64,000 bases of DNA. It comes from Chryseobacterium panacisoli (GTDB lineage: Bacteria; Bacteroidota; Bacteroidia; Flavobacteriales; Weeksellaceae). The stretch spans positions 1 through 64,000 of the forward strand of contig NZ_VTRU01000001.1 in the NCBI RefSeq assembly GCF_008274625.1, in the 5' to 3' direction. A program made the position numbers and the translations under genes. This document shows positions 8,813-17,468 of the stretch, piece after piece; position 1 is the stretch's first letter; the number at the start of each line of letters is the position of its first letter. Below the pieces are notes generated by a model. It worked only from the letters and a program-made list of their open reading frames with translations. It had not been told where the DNA came from and ran no database searches.

Positions 8813-9958
8813 CTAATGTTTAGAAATGAGATTACTATAATCGATAGTTTTCAATTCTTCAGCGACTTGTTCAAGACTCTGAATATAACTGATTGCTTTA
8901 TCCATAAAGGTATCATAATCCAATCTTCCAATATAGTCTGGATATGGCAGTTCCGGATAACAGGACTTCCAAATTACAAGAGCCACTTCGAGGGCCAGTC
9001 TTGAAAATTGTTCTGCCTTTTCAATCCAATCGGCAGGCTTTAGCCAAATCTGCTCCTTCGTTGGAGAGAAATGAACAGCCGAGTTCCTGATATTCTCATA
9101 AATATTGAAAAAAGAAACAAAAGGCTCCTGGATCTGACTCTCATCAGATGTAATGATGACGGTTTTTCTATCATTTCTTATCAATTGATGAAATCGTTCA
9201 ATCTTCGATTTTAACTGTAAAAATCTACCATTCTTCTTGCCATAAAGTATTTCAGAGTCAGATTCAGATAATGTTTCAGCATTTCTTTTGGCATGACTGA
9301 AACCGAGGCTGTTGACGAAGCATTCAACAAATGCATAAAATGAAATCACAGCTAATCTGGAATTAGCAGACACTTCATATTTCAAATCGGTTATTTTTCG
9401 GACGGTTTCATGGTCAAAATCCTTTGTTCCTTCCTGCTGAATAACCTTTTGTTTGAAATCTCCGTATTCCTTTAGCTGATCGTAAGCTTTTTGGGCTTTG
9501 ACAAGACAATTAAATGAATCTTTAATCAGAAATTCTTCTTCAATTCCCAAATTTCCTCTGTGTACATACAATCCAATTCTAAAGTGATACGGAATATGAT
9601 TATATGGTATAAACCCCTGAATATTTATTCTATCCTCCAGCCATCCGTATTCCAGTCCATAGGAATAAATTTCAGAATCATCTTTGAAAAACTGATCCCA
9701 ATCAGCAACAATTTCATCCAAACTTTTCCTGACTGGAAATCTTTTTAAGAGAGGAGCTGCCATTTGTTCCAAATTTGACTTTATGTAAGGAAGTTTTTCC
9801 AGTATTTCCTCCCTATCGGAAAATTTAAAAAAATCATGAATATTTCCGACCATCTTGCTCACCTGCTCAAAATCCGCATCTGGTATAAATGAAGCCATCA
9901 GCTTTAAATAGACCGCGATATTAAAAACCGAATTGACTTCTCTTTCTTTATCATTCAT
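8813..9958 (-). CDS. Hypothetical protein with HEPN-like RNxxxH motif
   Basis: The 381-residue protein is mostly helical and has no signal peptide or membrane segment. The C-terminal half contains a helix rich in aromatic and aliphatic residues (RLAVISFYAFVECFVNSLG), a basic stretch, and IYENIRNSAVHF near residue 290. RNSAVH fits the RN-x3-H (Rx4-6H) signature of HEPN ribonucleases, set in a helical context with a second long helix after it, as HEPN domains require. HEPN proteins are common metal-independent RNases in antiviral systems. The N-terminal 180 residues match nothing I know. Position between the PLD-like and PRTase-like genes supports a defence role. Confidence 0.6.
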   Translation of the reverse strand: MNDKEREVNSVFNIAVYLKLMASFIPDADFEQVSKMVGNIHDFFKFSDREEILEKLPYIKSNLEQMAAPLLKRFPVRKSLDEIVADWDQFFKDDSEIYSYGLEYGWLEDRINIQGFIPYNHIPYHFRIGLYVHRGNLGIEEEFLIKDSFNCLVKAQKAYDQLKEYGDFKQKVIQQEGTKDFDHETVRKITDLKYEVSANSRLAVISFYAFVECFVNSLGFSHAKRNAETLSESDSEILYGKKNGRFLQLKSKIERFHQLIRNDRKTVIITSDESQIQEPFVSFFNIYENIRNSAVHFSPTKEQIWLKPADWIEKAEQFSRLALEVALVIWKSCYPELPYPDYIGRLDYDTFMDKAISYIQSLEQVAEELKTIDYSNLISKH

Positions 9959-10000
9959 TTCTTCAAATTTTCTATTAACAAATAGTTTGAGAACAAAGTT

Positions 10001-11203
10001 TTAAGCGTTATAACACAAACTGTCAAGAAAAGCGGAACGCGCCATACTGATCTTCCTTTCCATTTCATCTTTGGGATCTGGTTTCTGGTACCATTCACTA
10101 TCCATAATTCGCAGAATGATCTCATTCCAGTATCTCTCGTGGTCCATATCATTTCTGATGATCCCAAAATCTCTGCAGAGCGCGTCTTTGTTCTTGTTGT
10201 CGTAACAAATAAAAACATCCGGTCTTTTCATGGCAAGCAACCTTGTACTCGTCGCTAGATAATTTCCTGGCAAGACCATTTTAAAATGATCTAGAAAACA
10301 ATCATAGTTTGTTTTTGTAACTGGTCCATTAAGAGGAATTTCATCTAAGGCAAATGATATTAGTTCATTATTGTCATTTATCAATTTGCTAAACTTACCG
10401 GCACCTCTCATGCTGCCAAAAAAAGCCCAATCTTTAGCTCCTGGAATTGTACGCTCCAGATCAGTGGGTAGACCGGCGATAAATTTTCTTTCACTTTTGT
10501 CAAGTTCTTTAAAGTGTCGTACCTTTTGAAATAGTTCTTTAGCGATTTCAATTACTCTGATTCTTCTTTCAATAATGCTTTTACCTTCACCGAAGACATC
10601 ATCCATAAATTCGTCCCAAGATTTTATTTGCAGTTCAATTTTATGTGAAGGGATGGACATACCTTTTGTACTTCCGTACTGGCCAGATAAACTCTGAATC
10701 TTTGGCTGCTGAATATCCCATATCTTTCTATAGTTCTCCCAGTCTGATTCAGTAAAAGTCTTTCCCAATTCGAAAGATGATCTGATAATTTCTAGTGTAG
10801 ACTCGTACACTTCTTTGGAATTAATGTCTTTGGCATTCATAAGAATGCAAACTTCAGTATTTTTCGTAAATGCACTTGCTGTAAAATTGGCGCTACCTAT
10901 GATGAGTTCCCAATAATTTTCATCATTGGTAAACAAATAAACTTTTGGATGAAAAGTTCCTTTAGGCTGCTCTATGAAACGAACATTTTCATCATCAATA
11001 AACTCTTTGATAAAATCAGGATGAGTTTGATAAAAATGTATTCCAACCGTTATGTTATGAATTTTGTATCTATTTTCAATCAACTCTCCAAAAACTTCAT
11101 TTCCTGCACTTGCCCATGCCGTTGCCCAATGGAAATTGCTATATTGTTTTATCAACCTTTTAAATTCTTTTGTAAGGTCTGACTGTTTAATCAATAATTT
11201 CAT
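10001..11203 (-). CDS. PLD-like nuclease-superfamily protein with C-terminal helical domain
   Basis: The N-terminal half of this 400-residue protein has one phospholipase-D-type motif: H85 and K87 in FHPKVYLF followed by GSANFT (N106). One HxK per chain means the enzyme would work as a dimer, as in NucC-type and BfiI-type PLD nucleases. The C-terminal half is a separate helical domain with GSMRGAGKFSKLI, ATSTRLLAMKRPDVFICYD and a late WNEIILRIMDSEWY, which I cannot name. The gene is 41 bp after kwaB and 42 bp before the HEPN-like gene, all in one direction. A nucleic-acid phosphodiesterase effector is the best guess. Confidence 0.75.
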   Translation of the reverse strand: MKLLIKQSDLTKEFKRLIKQYSNFHWATAWASAGNEVFGELIENRYKIHNITVGIHFYQTHPDFIKEFIDDENVRFIEQPKGTFHPKVYLFTNDENYWELIIGSANFTASAFTKNTEVCILMNAKDINSKEVYESTLEIIRSSFELGKTFTESDWENYRKIWDIQQPKIQSLSGQYGSTKGMSIPSHKIELQIKSWDEFMDDVFGEGKSIIERRIRVIEIAKELFQKVRHFKELDKSERKFIAGLPTDLERTIPGAKDWAFFGSMRGAGKFSKLINDNNELISFALDEIPLNGPVTKTNYDCFLDHFKMVLPGNYLATSTRLLAMKRPDVFICYDNKNKDALCRDFGIIRNDMDHERYWNEIILRIMDSEWYQKPDPKDEMERKISMARSAFLDSLCYNA

Positions 11204-11244
11204 TGAAAAATATTATGTTTTTGAACAAGTATATTAGCTCTTAA

Positions 11245-12087
11245 TTACACATCTCTTTTAGAATTGGTAATAAATTTTTTACCGGAAATAAGACCAAAGT
11301 AATACTGTTCATTTAAAAAGCTTAAGATATTCTTACAAGCTTTTTTATCATTAGGTAATTTTAGTTTACCGTTTTCCATTTCAATATCAAGATTGAATTT
11401 TTTGGCTGAGGCCTTAATTTTTCTAGGAGAAGCAGAGACTATGATCTGACTTTTTTGAATCAATGTGATTTGCTTTCTGATCATGGTATCACTATTTTCT
11501 TTAAGCCAATCTAAATCTAATTCAAAGATCGTATTGCCAGCGAACTCTTCAATTGTTTCATTGGATGCCTCTTCGAAGAAATCGCTTAAGGAAATAATTT
11601 TGTTAGCGTTAGCGTACGATTTAAAATAAAATTTACCGTCCTGGTAGATGGCATTAACCATATTTTCTACAATGAGCGCATCTTCCTTTAATTTGTGATA
11701 AGTTGTTCCACTGTAAAAAATAACATTTTTGTTCTGAAGTAATTTTCTTTTATCAAAATTTTGAAAATAATAAATGTCATCTTCAATCCAAAAAAGAGTT
11801 TTAATATCATCTTTGGTAATATCCAAAACTTCCAAACCGATTGCATTAGAATTCGCTTCAATGACATTTTCGGGCAAATCCATTTCTACATATAACACTT
11901 CGTCCCCATCGATCTTAAAGTTTCCGTCAAATAGAATCTCCTCCGTATCAGAAGTCATTATTGAACTTGCATTGTTGATAAAAACGTTTTTAATATTTTC
12001 GGTAATAGATTGTAATAAGTCAATCTTTCTTACGGAATCATCTTTAAGAATTGCAAAAAAATTGCAAGGTGTAGCGTTTCTAGCCAT
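11245..12087 (-). CDS. kwaB: KwaB (DUF4868), Kiwa anti-phage system
   Basis: The 280-residue protein matches DUF4868: an N-terminal region around FFAILKDDSVRKIDLLQSI, a central FYSGTTYHKLKEDALIVE, and the characteristic C-terminal block QIIVSASPRKIKASAKKF...LKLPNDKKACKNILSFLNEQ ending FGLISGKKFITNSKR. In Kiwa the membrane protein KwaA senses phage entry and KwaB is the DNA-binding partner that blocks phage replication and late transcription. The gene starts four bases after kwaA stops, the expected two-gene arrangement. The adjacent PLD-like gene continues in the same direction after 41 bp, so it could share the transcript. Confidence 0.85.
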   Translation of the reverse strand: MARNATPCNFFAILKDDSVRKIDLLQSITENIKNVFINNASSIMTSDTEEILFDGNFKIDGDEVLYVEMDLPENVIEANSNAIGLEVLDITKDDIKTLFWIEDDIYYFQNFDKRKLLQNKNVIFYSGTTYHKLKEDALIVENMVNAIYQDGKFYFKSYANANKIISLSDFFEEASNETIEEFAGNTIFELDLDWLKENSDTMIRKQITLIQKSQIIVSASPRKIKASAKKFNLDIEMENGKLKLPNDKKACKNILSFLNEQYYFGLISGKKFITNSKRDV

Positions 12088-12091
12088 AATT

Positions 12092-12643
12092 TTAGTTTTT
12101 AATAATCACGTAATCCGTCAATTGAGAATAAGTACTTATTTGATTAGCATTGATCAATTTATTTTTAGATATCATGGTATAGGTCACATCCTTCTTGGTC
12201 GAAATCTCATAATATCGGTATCCAAAAATTTTCAGACACGGATTGTAGAAATAAGTTTTTAAATTAATTAAAACAATGACCGCCAATATGATGCACCATA
12301 CTGTTAAATATGTTGAGTCCTTCTTGACCAGCTCAATACAGGGTAAAAAATAACTTAATATGAAAGTAGGCAAATTAAAATCAGCACTTTTGATTGCCTT
12401 GATATCAATCTTATTTTTAGTCAGATTATTTTCTGCCCATTTTATAATTAGGATACTGAATGGAAATGCAATCAAAAAGCAGAAAATAAAGTTGATACGA
12501 TTGAAAACTTCTTTCCAAGAATCCACGAACGTAATTGAATATCCTTCTTTATTAAGGTTAAGTATTTCAACCACTCCAACAATTAGAAGGACTGGAGAAT
12601 AAGCAGAAATAACAAATAAAATTTTTATAAAATTTGAAAACAT
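12092..12643 (-). CDS. kwaA: KwaA, membrane protein of the Kiwa anti-phage system
   Basis: The 183 residues have four predicted membrane spans (about residues 5-27, 46-68, 91-105 and 113-132) and a soluble C-terminal tail. The start FIKILFVISAYSPVLLI and the mixed span/tail layout are typical of KwaA, and the downstream partner is a DUF4868 protein. KwaA oligomers in the inner membrane respond to phage attachment or injection and recruit KwaB. A TATATTTG box on the minus strand (12671-12678) sits 28 bp upstream, and this is the first gene of the minus-strand run, so it probably carries the promoter for the defence operon. Confidence 0.8.
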   Translation of the reverse strand: MFSNFIKILFVISAYSPVLLIVGVVEILNLNKEGYSITFVDSWKEVFNRINFIFCFLIAFPFSILIIKWAENNLTKNKIDIKAIKSADFNLPTFILSYFLPCIELVKKDSTYLTVWCIILAVIVLINLKTYFYNPCLKIFGYRYYEISTKKDVTYTMISKNKLINANQISTYSQLTDYVIIKN

Positions 12644-12670
12644 TAAGTTGTTGGTTATCAGTTTTAATTA

Positions 12671-12678
12671 CAAATATA
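12671..12678 (-). promoter_or_regulatory. Candidate -7 box for kwaA and downstream defence genes
   Basis: On the minus strand the octamer reads TATATTTG, an exact match to the Bacteroidota TAnnTTTG -7 element, 28 bp before the kwaA start. No TTG lies at the usual 17-23 bp upstream, so the assignment rests on the -7 box and position only. Confidence 0.4.
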
Positions 12679-12695
12679 AAATTTAATTCTATAAA

Positions 12696-13068
12696 ATGTT
12701 GTTAGTGCAATTTTCAAATGAATCATATCTAAAAATTACGAAAAGTAAAGCTATATTAAATAACACTTTGATAAATACGGTTATCCGTAAAAGTATCTTT
12801 TTTTTAATAATATTTGAGCTAAAATATAATCGGGAAAAACCTGATTTTAATAATTCTATTCTTGATGAAACTACTATTTTACTGGAAGAATATGAAGATA
12901 CAATTCTAGAGTTTTTCCGCTATTGAAGAAAATGAATTTAATATTTTAGAAAAGGATCATCATAAATATCTGATCTATTTAGTCTATTATCATTTAAACT
13001 GCTATGCCAAAACCATCAAACATAATATTTCTAGTAAAAAAATAATTTGGAGACTGGGTCCTTCCTGA
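12696..13068 (+). pseudogene. Remnant of an unidentified gene, frameshifted
   Basis: A 76-codon frame (12696-12926) ends in ...LEEYEDTILEFF, and the +2-shifted frame continues at once with SAIEENEFNILEKDHHKYL...YHLNCYAKTIKH to a stop at 13066-13068. Continuity of composition across the shift suggests one broken gene and not two unrelated short frames. No family is recognised. The stretch is AT-rich like the neighbouring restriction-modification genes. Confidence 0.35.
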
Positions 13069-13197
13069 TAAGATAGGATGATATTATCAAATGGAAGGCT
13101 GGAAGCAAGAGATTAATGAATTCATGCTGTTGTTGTGAATTCATTTGTTTTTATATTCATTCGAAATCAAAATGAGTTTAGCTTGACCTTAATGATC

Positions 13198-13364
13198 TAC
13201 ATTCTTCATACATCATTATTCTTGAGAAATATGAGAAGAGCCTAGATTTTTAAAACCATGAAAAAATTGGCAATGATTTTAAGGAATTTATTGAAAACGT
13301 TGAAATTGATTAAACTAATAAAAAAGAATATGATATTGTTGGAAAAATTGAGAATTTGAAGTAG
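13198..13364 (+). pseudogene. Second decayed ORF remnant
   Basis: One frame reads coding-like peptide segments (HSSYIIILEKYEKSLDF, then NHEKIGNDFKEFIENVEID, then NKKEYDIVGKIENLK) separated by in-frame stops. This is the pattern of a gene dying by point mutation. Together with the remnant just upstream it fills the 740-bp gap between kwaA and the restriction gene, where nothing intact is seen. Confidence 0.3.
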
Positions 13365-13437
13365 TAATATCTATAAGAGTTTGTAATTCACTATCATTTT
13401 ATATAATCAAATTTCTATTATAATGTCCCTTAAGTAT

Positions 13438-14061
13438 TTAAAATAATGGTATCCAGAAATGATGCATTTCAAATATACCTTTGCTTTCATCATCGTACTT
13501 ATGCGTCGATATAAATTCATGCTCGTTATCACATTTTAGTAGCAGTGAATCATCTGGGTAGAATTTTGAAATTTTGTCATTTACAAGCTTTAGCCATTCA
13601 ATAATTGACTGATTTTCTACAAACGCAATCATACCATTTTTTTTTATATCATCCCTACCATGAATTGCAACTTTATATCGCTCTATTCCCCCGGAAGTTT
13701 TATTATTAGGACCCAAGTTATCACTTATAACGTACTCCTCATCTTTCAATGTTTTATATTTCGGAAGTCTCTTAGCTTCAGCGTAAAATATCCTAGTGTA
13801 GTTATCGTCATTTAGATAAAAATATATATCTTCTCTGGCAGTACTACTAATATTTTCATGTTCTTTTTGAACTCCAATCCATTTTTTATTATCAAGTCTA
13901 CTAGTTCCAATTATATTAAAAGTATCAACTAATGTTTGAGTGTTAAGTCCTTCACGTAAACCTTTCTTTAAATGTGTTTTTTTTTCAGTGATACCTTGAC
14001 GTATTATGTATAATACGTCATTTAAATATTTATGACTAGGTGAAATAAAATCAAATTTCAT
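13438..14061 (-). CDS. Probable restriction endonuclease subunit (PD-(D/E)xK type)
   Basis: The 207-residue protein follows the methylase gene with a one-base TAATG overlap, implying translational coupling. A PD-(D/E)xK-like core is visible as EDIYFYL (D78), then IFYAEAKRL with E95 and K97 in the ExK position, followed by a conserved-looking GGIERYK segment. No other domain is evident. The pairing with an Eco57I-like N6-adenine methylase makes a restriction endonuclease the most likely role, but no named family is recognised and the target sequence cannot be predicted. Confidence 0.6.
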   Translation of the reverse strand: MKFDFISPSHKYLNDVLYIIRQGITEKKTHLKKGLREGLNTQTLVDTFNIIGTSRLDNKKWIGVQKEHENISSTAREDIYFYLNDDNYTRIFYAEAKRLPKYKTLKDEEYVISDNLGPNNKTSGGIERYKVAIHGRDDIKKNGMIAFVENQSIIEWLKLVNDKISKFYPDDSLLLKCDNEHEFISTHKYDDESKGIFEMHHFWIPLF

Positions 14062-17036
14062 TAATAACCATTTTTAAACATTTCACTTTTAACATTTTCA
14101 GCGTCTCGAAAAGCAATACTTCTCATCCAATATTTTAACTTATTAGGTTTTATAAAACTAATCTGATTATTAAATCCAAAGTAGACAATAACATTATTAA
14201 TTATTAAAGCGTTGTCCGATGAATTGTCTTGTAATATTTGATTAAATAATAAACCTGTAGCTGTAGTTAGATTATTCTGTATTGACTTATTTTTGTCTGA
14301 ATGCTCAAAAGTCACCCAAATATAAGACTCATTGATAATTTGCCTAACTGTTCTAAACATAAAGTCTTCTTGTTGGTAGGTGAAATTTAAAATTTCACAA
14401 AATATTTTTGCATAACTAGTAACTTTTTCTTGATCAATTTTACTATATATTATGCTATCAGACTTATACAATGAATCGGCTATTAATTCAGAATCTTCTA
14501 TCAATATTTTGTCGAAATCATCTAAAATTTTAAATGATTTTAAGTTATTATTTTGATCAAAAATTAAAGGTAATCTTAAAATATCTTGTCTATTAATGGA
14601 GTATGCACCACCTTGTTGTATATATGCTTTTGGTGATAGTATTTTTATTAAAAATATATATAATTCTCTGTTAGCCTTAAAAATCTGAACGAAATTTTTC
14701 ATTACATCCAAATTTTCTGATTTCAGATTCAAGACTCCATTAGGAATCATTATATCAGATGTGTTAAGTACTATCGGTAAATTTACATTTACATTTAGAC
14801 GTATAAGAATGTTGGGAGGGTAAAAACCATTTTTAGGTATTCTTACCCAATCTTCCTTGTCTACTACTGTTATTGCTTCTGCAATGCTGTCACTAGAAAA
14901 TGCTGTTGAATCTAGGTTTTTCTTTCCTGCTAGATTTACAACTTTTCCAGCGGCGCGATGTTCTGGATTGTCGATTACATCATTATCACGGGTATATCCT
15001 ATATTTGCTGTGAAATTGTGATGTTTTAAATAGTCTTCTATAGATGAATAATTGTTAAATTTTTCAACAAATGAATGAAGTCTTCCTCCTCCTAATAAAT
15101 TTAATTTCCAAATATTTTTTTTTGTAAAAATCAAACTGTACGGGATTCGAAATTTGTCGTATTTGTCAACTTGAAAGCGTATAGCACCTTTTTCGTTAGC
15201 TGACGAATTTCTTATAATTATATGTTCTACAGTTTTCTGCTTATTATGACTAGAATTATTTAATTTAACAGCTACTGTCGCAACTTTTGTTTTTCCCCAT
15301 AGATGTTCGCGTAAAGGAGTGAAGTCGTACACTCTTTCTAAGTTCCATCTGGTCATTAATGATTTTCTATATTCAAAAGATTTTGTTGTATGTAGAAATG
15401 TAGCCGCAGGCATAATCATGTAAATTATTCCTTCTGGTTTCAATAGTTTTTCTAAGCTTTTATGTAAGAAAATTATAGCAGGGTTGCTATCAGGAAAAGG
15501 TTGTTTTTTATTTTTATAGTCAATGAAAGTTTCTTTTGCAAAATCATCATCTATATTTTTTTTAACATTTTTAAGCATTTCTGACTTTGAAATGTTAAAA
15601 GGTGGATTGCCTGCAATAATATCAAATTTATTATCATTTATTTTGTACCATTTTGCAAAACCTTGATTTGTTAAATTTCCTAAAGACTCTAAACTATCAA
15701 ATGTCAAATTTTCCCAAATCTCTTTAGGCCTAATATGACTTGATAATTCGATTTGAAGTGAGGTAGCTGTAATTGATAACGCATCTTCATTAATGTCTAC
15801 ACCAAAAATACAATTTGAAAGAATGGATTTGATAGCAGTTATGTCTCTTTCACCTCGAATAGATGATTTTTTATTTTTTATCATCCACAAGGTTATTAGC
15901 CTTTTGTATGCTAAAACCAAAAAAATTCCAGAACCACATGACGGATCTAATAACTTAAATGTATTGAAGTCTAAATCTTTATCAAATGGCAATAATTCAT
16001 TAATAAGGAGTCTAGCTAAATGTGGTGGGGTATAAAATGCTCCAGTACTTTTTTGCTTGTCATCTATTGCTACAACAAATCTTTCATATAGACGGCTTAT
16101 AAATTCAATCGGTAGCAGATTAAAGTCATAATATCTCCATATAGACATTTGGCCGTTTAATTCCTTATTGCCATCTAATGCATCGGCAATAATATTAAAA
16201 TCAGCTTTTTTAAGAGTATCTAACTCCTTTTCAGAAAGATTAAAAATTCCGCCTTTAAATTTGTCATTTAGAAAATTCAGTAGTCCTATTATGTCATTAC
16301 CACGTAGAACATCACAAAAATTATTTTTCTCAACAGTGCTCTTCGTAGAACTAATAATATATGTGTCAAAGAAATTTTTTTCAAATACACTATTTCCAAA
16401 TTCGTCAAGTTGCTCCTCTAAATATTTGATTAGTATAAATTTGACAAGAATTTTTTTTAAAAGTGTTAACTCGCAGCCAATTGCTGTGTGCCTATTTAAA
16501 ATCTGCACTTCAATATGGTTTAAAAGTTTTTGATAGGGTGAAACACTTACATAATCCGCAGGAGATTCCTCTAAAATATATCCTTCAAAAATTCTTTTTT
16601 TAAGTTTATTGTCAATGTACTTTATCGTATGTGTAAGGCCGTCAAGGTAATATGGCTGTTTTTCATTAACTATTGGATTTCTAGTATCTATAATTTTGAA
16701 TCCATCAGAATAAATTATTATAGCTAAAGCTATCTCGCCCATTGTCCATAGTTGCCTATTAACTTCAACTAAATCTATTGTTTTTTTGTCTGTAGCATAT
16801 CGCTGATCGTAAATATATATAAATGGAACTGGCTTGCTTTCTACCGTATCGCTAAAACAATAGAAATAATCTGCATTGACAACTTCTGCTTGTTTTCTGT
16901 AATATTCTAAAAGGTTGTCAGTGAATAAAATACTTACAGAATATAAATTATTTTTATATTCTGTTAAGTCAAGATTATCAAATATAGAAATGTCTTTATC
17001 TATGGGCATCTGTTGTACTAAAGCGATATGATACAA
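14061..17036 (-). CDS. N6-adenine DNA methyltransferase, large (Eco57I-like)
   Basis: The 991-residue protein carries the N6-adenine methylase motifs in order: FYTPPHLARLLI (motif X region, residues 334-345), LLDPSCGSGIF (motif I, AdoMet binding, 362-372), FGVDINEDAL, and FDIIAGNPPFNIS (motif IV, catalytic NPPF at 477-480). About 330 residues precede the methylase core and about 450 follow, the latter expected to hold target recognition. Size and layout resemble type IIG or type ISP-like enzymes, but I see no clear nuclease motif in the N-terminus, and a separate nuclease-like gene is coupled downstream. Codon use is notably AT-rich, consistent with transfer. Confidence 0.85.
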   Translation of the reverse strand: MYHIALVQQMPIDKDISIFDNLDLTEYKNNLYSVSILFTDNLLEYYRKQAEVVNADYFYCFSDTVESKPVPFIYIYDQRYATDKKTIDLVEVNRQLWTMGEIALAIIIYSDGFKIIDTRNPIVNEKQPYYLDGLTHTIKYIDNKLKKRIFEGYILEESPADYVSVSPYQKLLNHIEVQILNRHTAIGCELTLLKKILVKFILIKYLEEQLDEFGNSVFEKNFFDTYIISSTKSTVEKNNFCDVLRGNDIIGLLNFLNDKFKGGIFNLSEKELDTLKKADFNIIADALDGNKELNGQMSIWRYYDFNLLPIEFISRLYERFVVAIDDKQKSTGAFYTPPHLARLLINELLPFDKDLDFNTFKLLDPSCGSGIFLVLAYKRLITLWMIKNKKSSIRGERDITAIKSILSNCIFGVDINEDALSITATSLQIELSSHIRPKEIWENLTFDSLESLGNLTNQGFAKWYKINDNKFDIIAGNPPFNISKSEMLKNVKKNIDDDFAKETFIDYKNKKQPFPDSNPAIIFLHKSLEKLLKPEGIIYMIMPAATFLHTTKSFEYRKSLMTRWNLERVYDFTPLREHLWGKTKVATVAVKLNNSSHNKQKTVEHIIIRNSSANEKGAIRFQVDKYDKFRIPYSLIFTKKNIWKLNLLGGGRLHSFVEKFNNYSSIEDYLKHHNFTANIGYTRDNDVIDNPEHRAAGKVVNLAGKKNLDSTAFSSDSIAEAITVVDKEDWVRIPKNGFYPPNILIRLNVNVNLPIVLNTSDIMIPNGVLNLKSENLDVMKNFVQIFKANRELYIFLIKILSPKAYIQQGGAYSINRQDILRLPLIFDQNNNLKSFKILDDFDKILIEDSELIADSLYKSDSIIYSKIDQEKVTSYAKIFCEILNFTYQQEDFMFRTVRQIINESYIWVTFEHSDKNKSIQNNLTTATGLLFNQILQDNSSDNALIINNVIVYFGFNNQISFIKPNKLKYWMRSIAFRDAENVKSEMFKNGY

Positions 17037-17062
17037 ATTTAATCAAATATCTCAATAATTCG

Positions 17063-17079
17063 AACACTATTCTCGTGTT
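17063..17079. promoter_or_regulatory. Operator-like inverted repeat upstream of the methylase
   Basis: AACAC-N7-GTGTT (within GAACAC...GTGTTC) lies 27 bp upstream of the methylase start at 17036. The same half-sites occur at 17469-17484 upstream of the XRE gene, so it is a candidate binding site for that regulator. Confidence 0.45.
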
Positions 17080-17105
17080 CTGTTTGATAAATTGAAAAGT
17101 AAAAT

Positions 17106-17135
17106 AAAATCCTAATTCTTTTGAATTAGGATTTT
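17106..17135 (-). terminator. Hairpin overlapping the XRE gene's 3' end
   Basis: AAAATCCTAATTC and GAATTAGGATTTT form a long A/T-flanked stem with a short loop. The XRE stop codon lies in the stem. The A/T flanks allow termination on either strand; on the minus strand it would separate the XRE gene from the methylase promoter. Confidence 0.65.
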
Positions 17136-17434
17136 CTTCTATTATGATTTTTAAATTCTTTTTGTAACTCTATAATTTCAATTTGAAGTTTTTCATATTC
17201 AATGTCAGTCAACTTAGTAAATAAAATCAAGATGTCAATTTTGAAGTAATTACAAAATTTGACGATACTTTCTATTGTTGGATTAGTTTCTGCTCTTTCA
17301 ATTCTACCAACTTGATTACTTGAAAGATTAATCTCATTGCCAAGTTGTAATTGCGAAAGTTTACCCTTCAATCTATGAAATTGAAATATTTTTCCAATTT
17401 GAAATTTTAATTCGTCTACTTCCCATATATACAT
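17126..17434 (-). CDS. XRE-family HTH regulator, probable controller of the restriction-modification genes
   Basis: The 102-residue protein has a central XRE helix-turn-helix: IFQFHRLKGKLSQLQLGNEI, LSSNQVGRIERAETNPTIES and IVKFCNYFKIDI, followed by a short coiled tail (EKLQIEIIELQKEFKNH). Small XRE proteins upstream of methylase genes are usually controller proteins that delay restriction until DNA is methylated. Two AACAC/GTGTT inverted repeats, one 35 bp upstream of this gene and one upstream of the methylase, fit that role. The methylase begins 90 bp after this gene's stop and is separated by a hairpin. Confidence 0.8.
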   Translation of the reverse strand: MYIWEVDELKFQIGKIFQFHRLKGKLSQLQLGNEINLSSNQVGRIERAETNPTIESIVKFCNYFKIDILILFTKLTDIEYEKLQIEIIELQKEFKNHNRRKS

Positions 17435-17468
17435 TTAGTAAATTTTGGGCTTTCTTAGATTTTTCATA

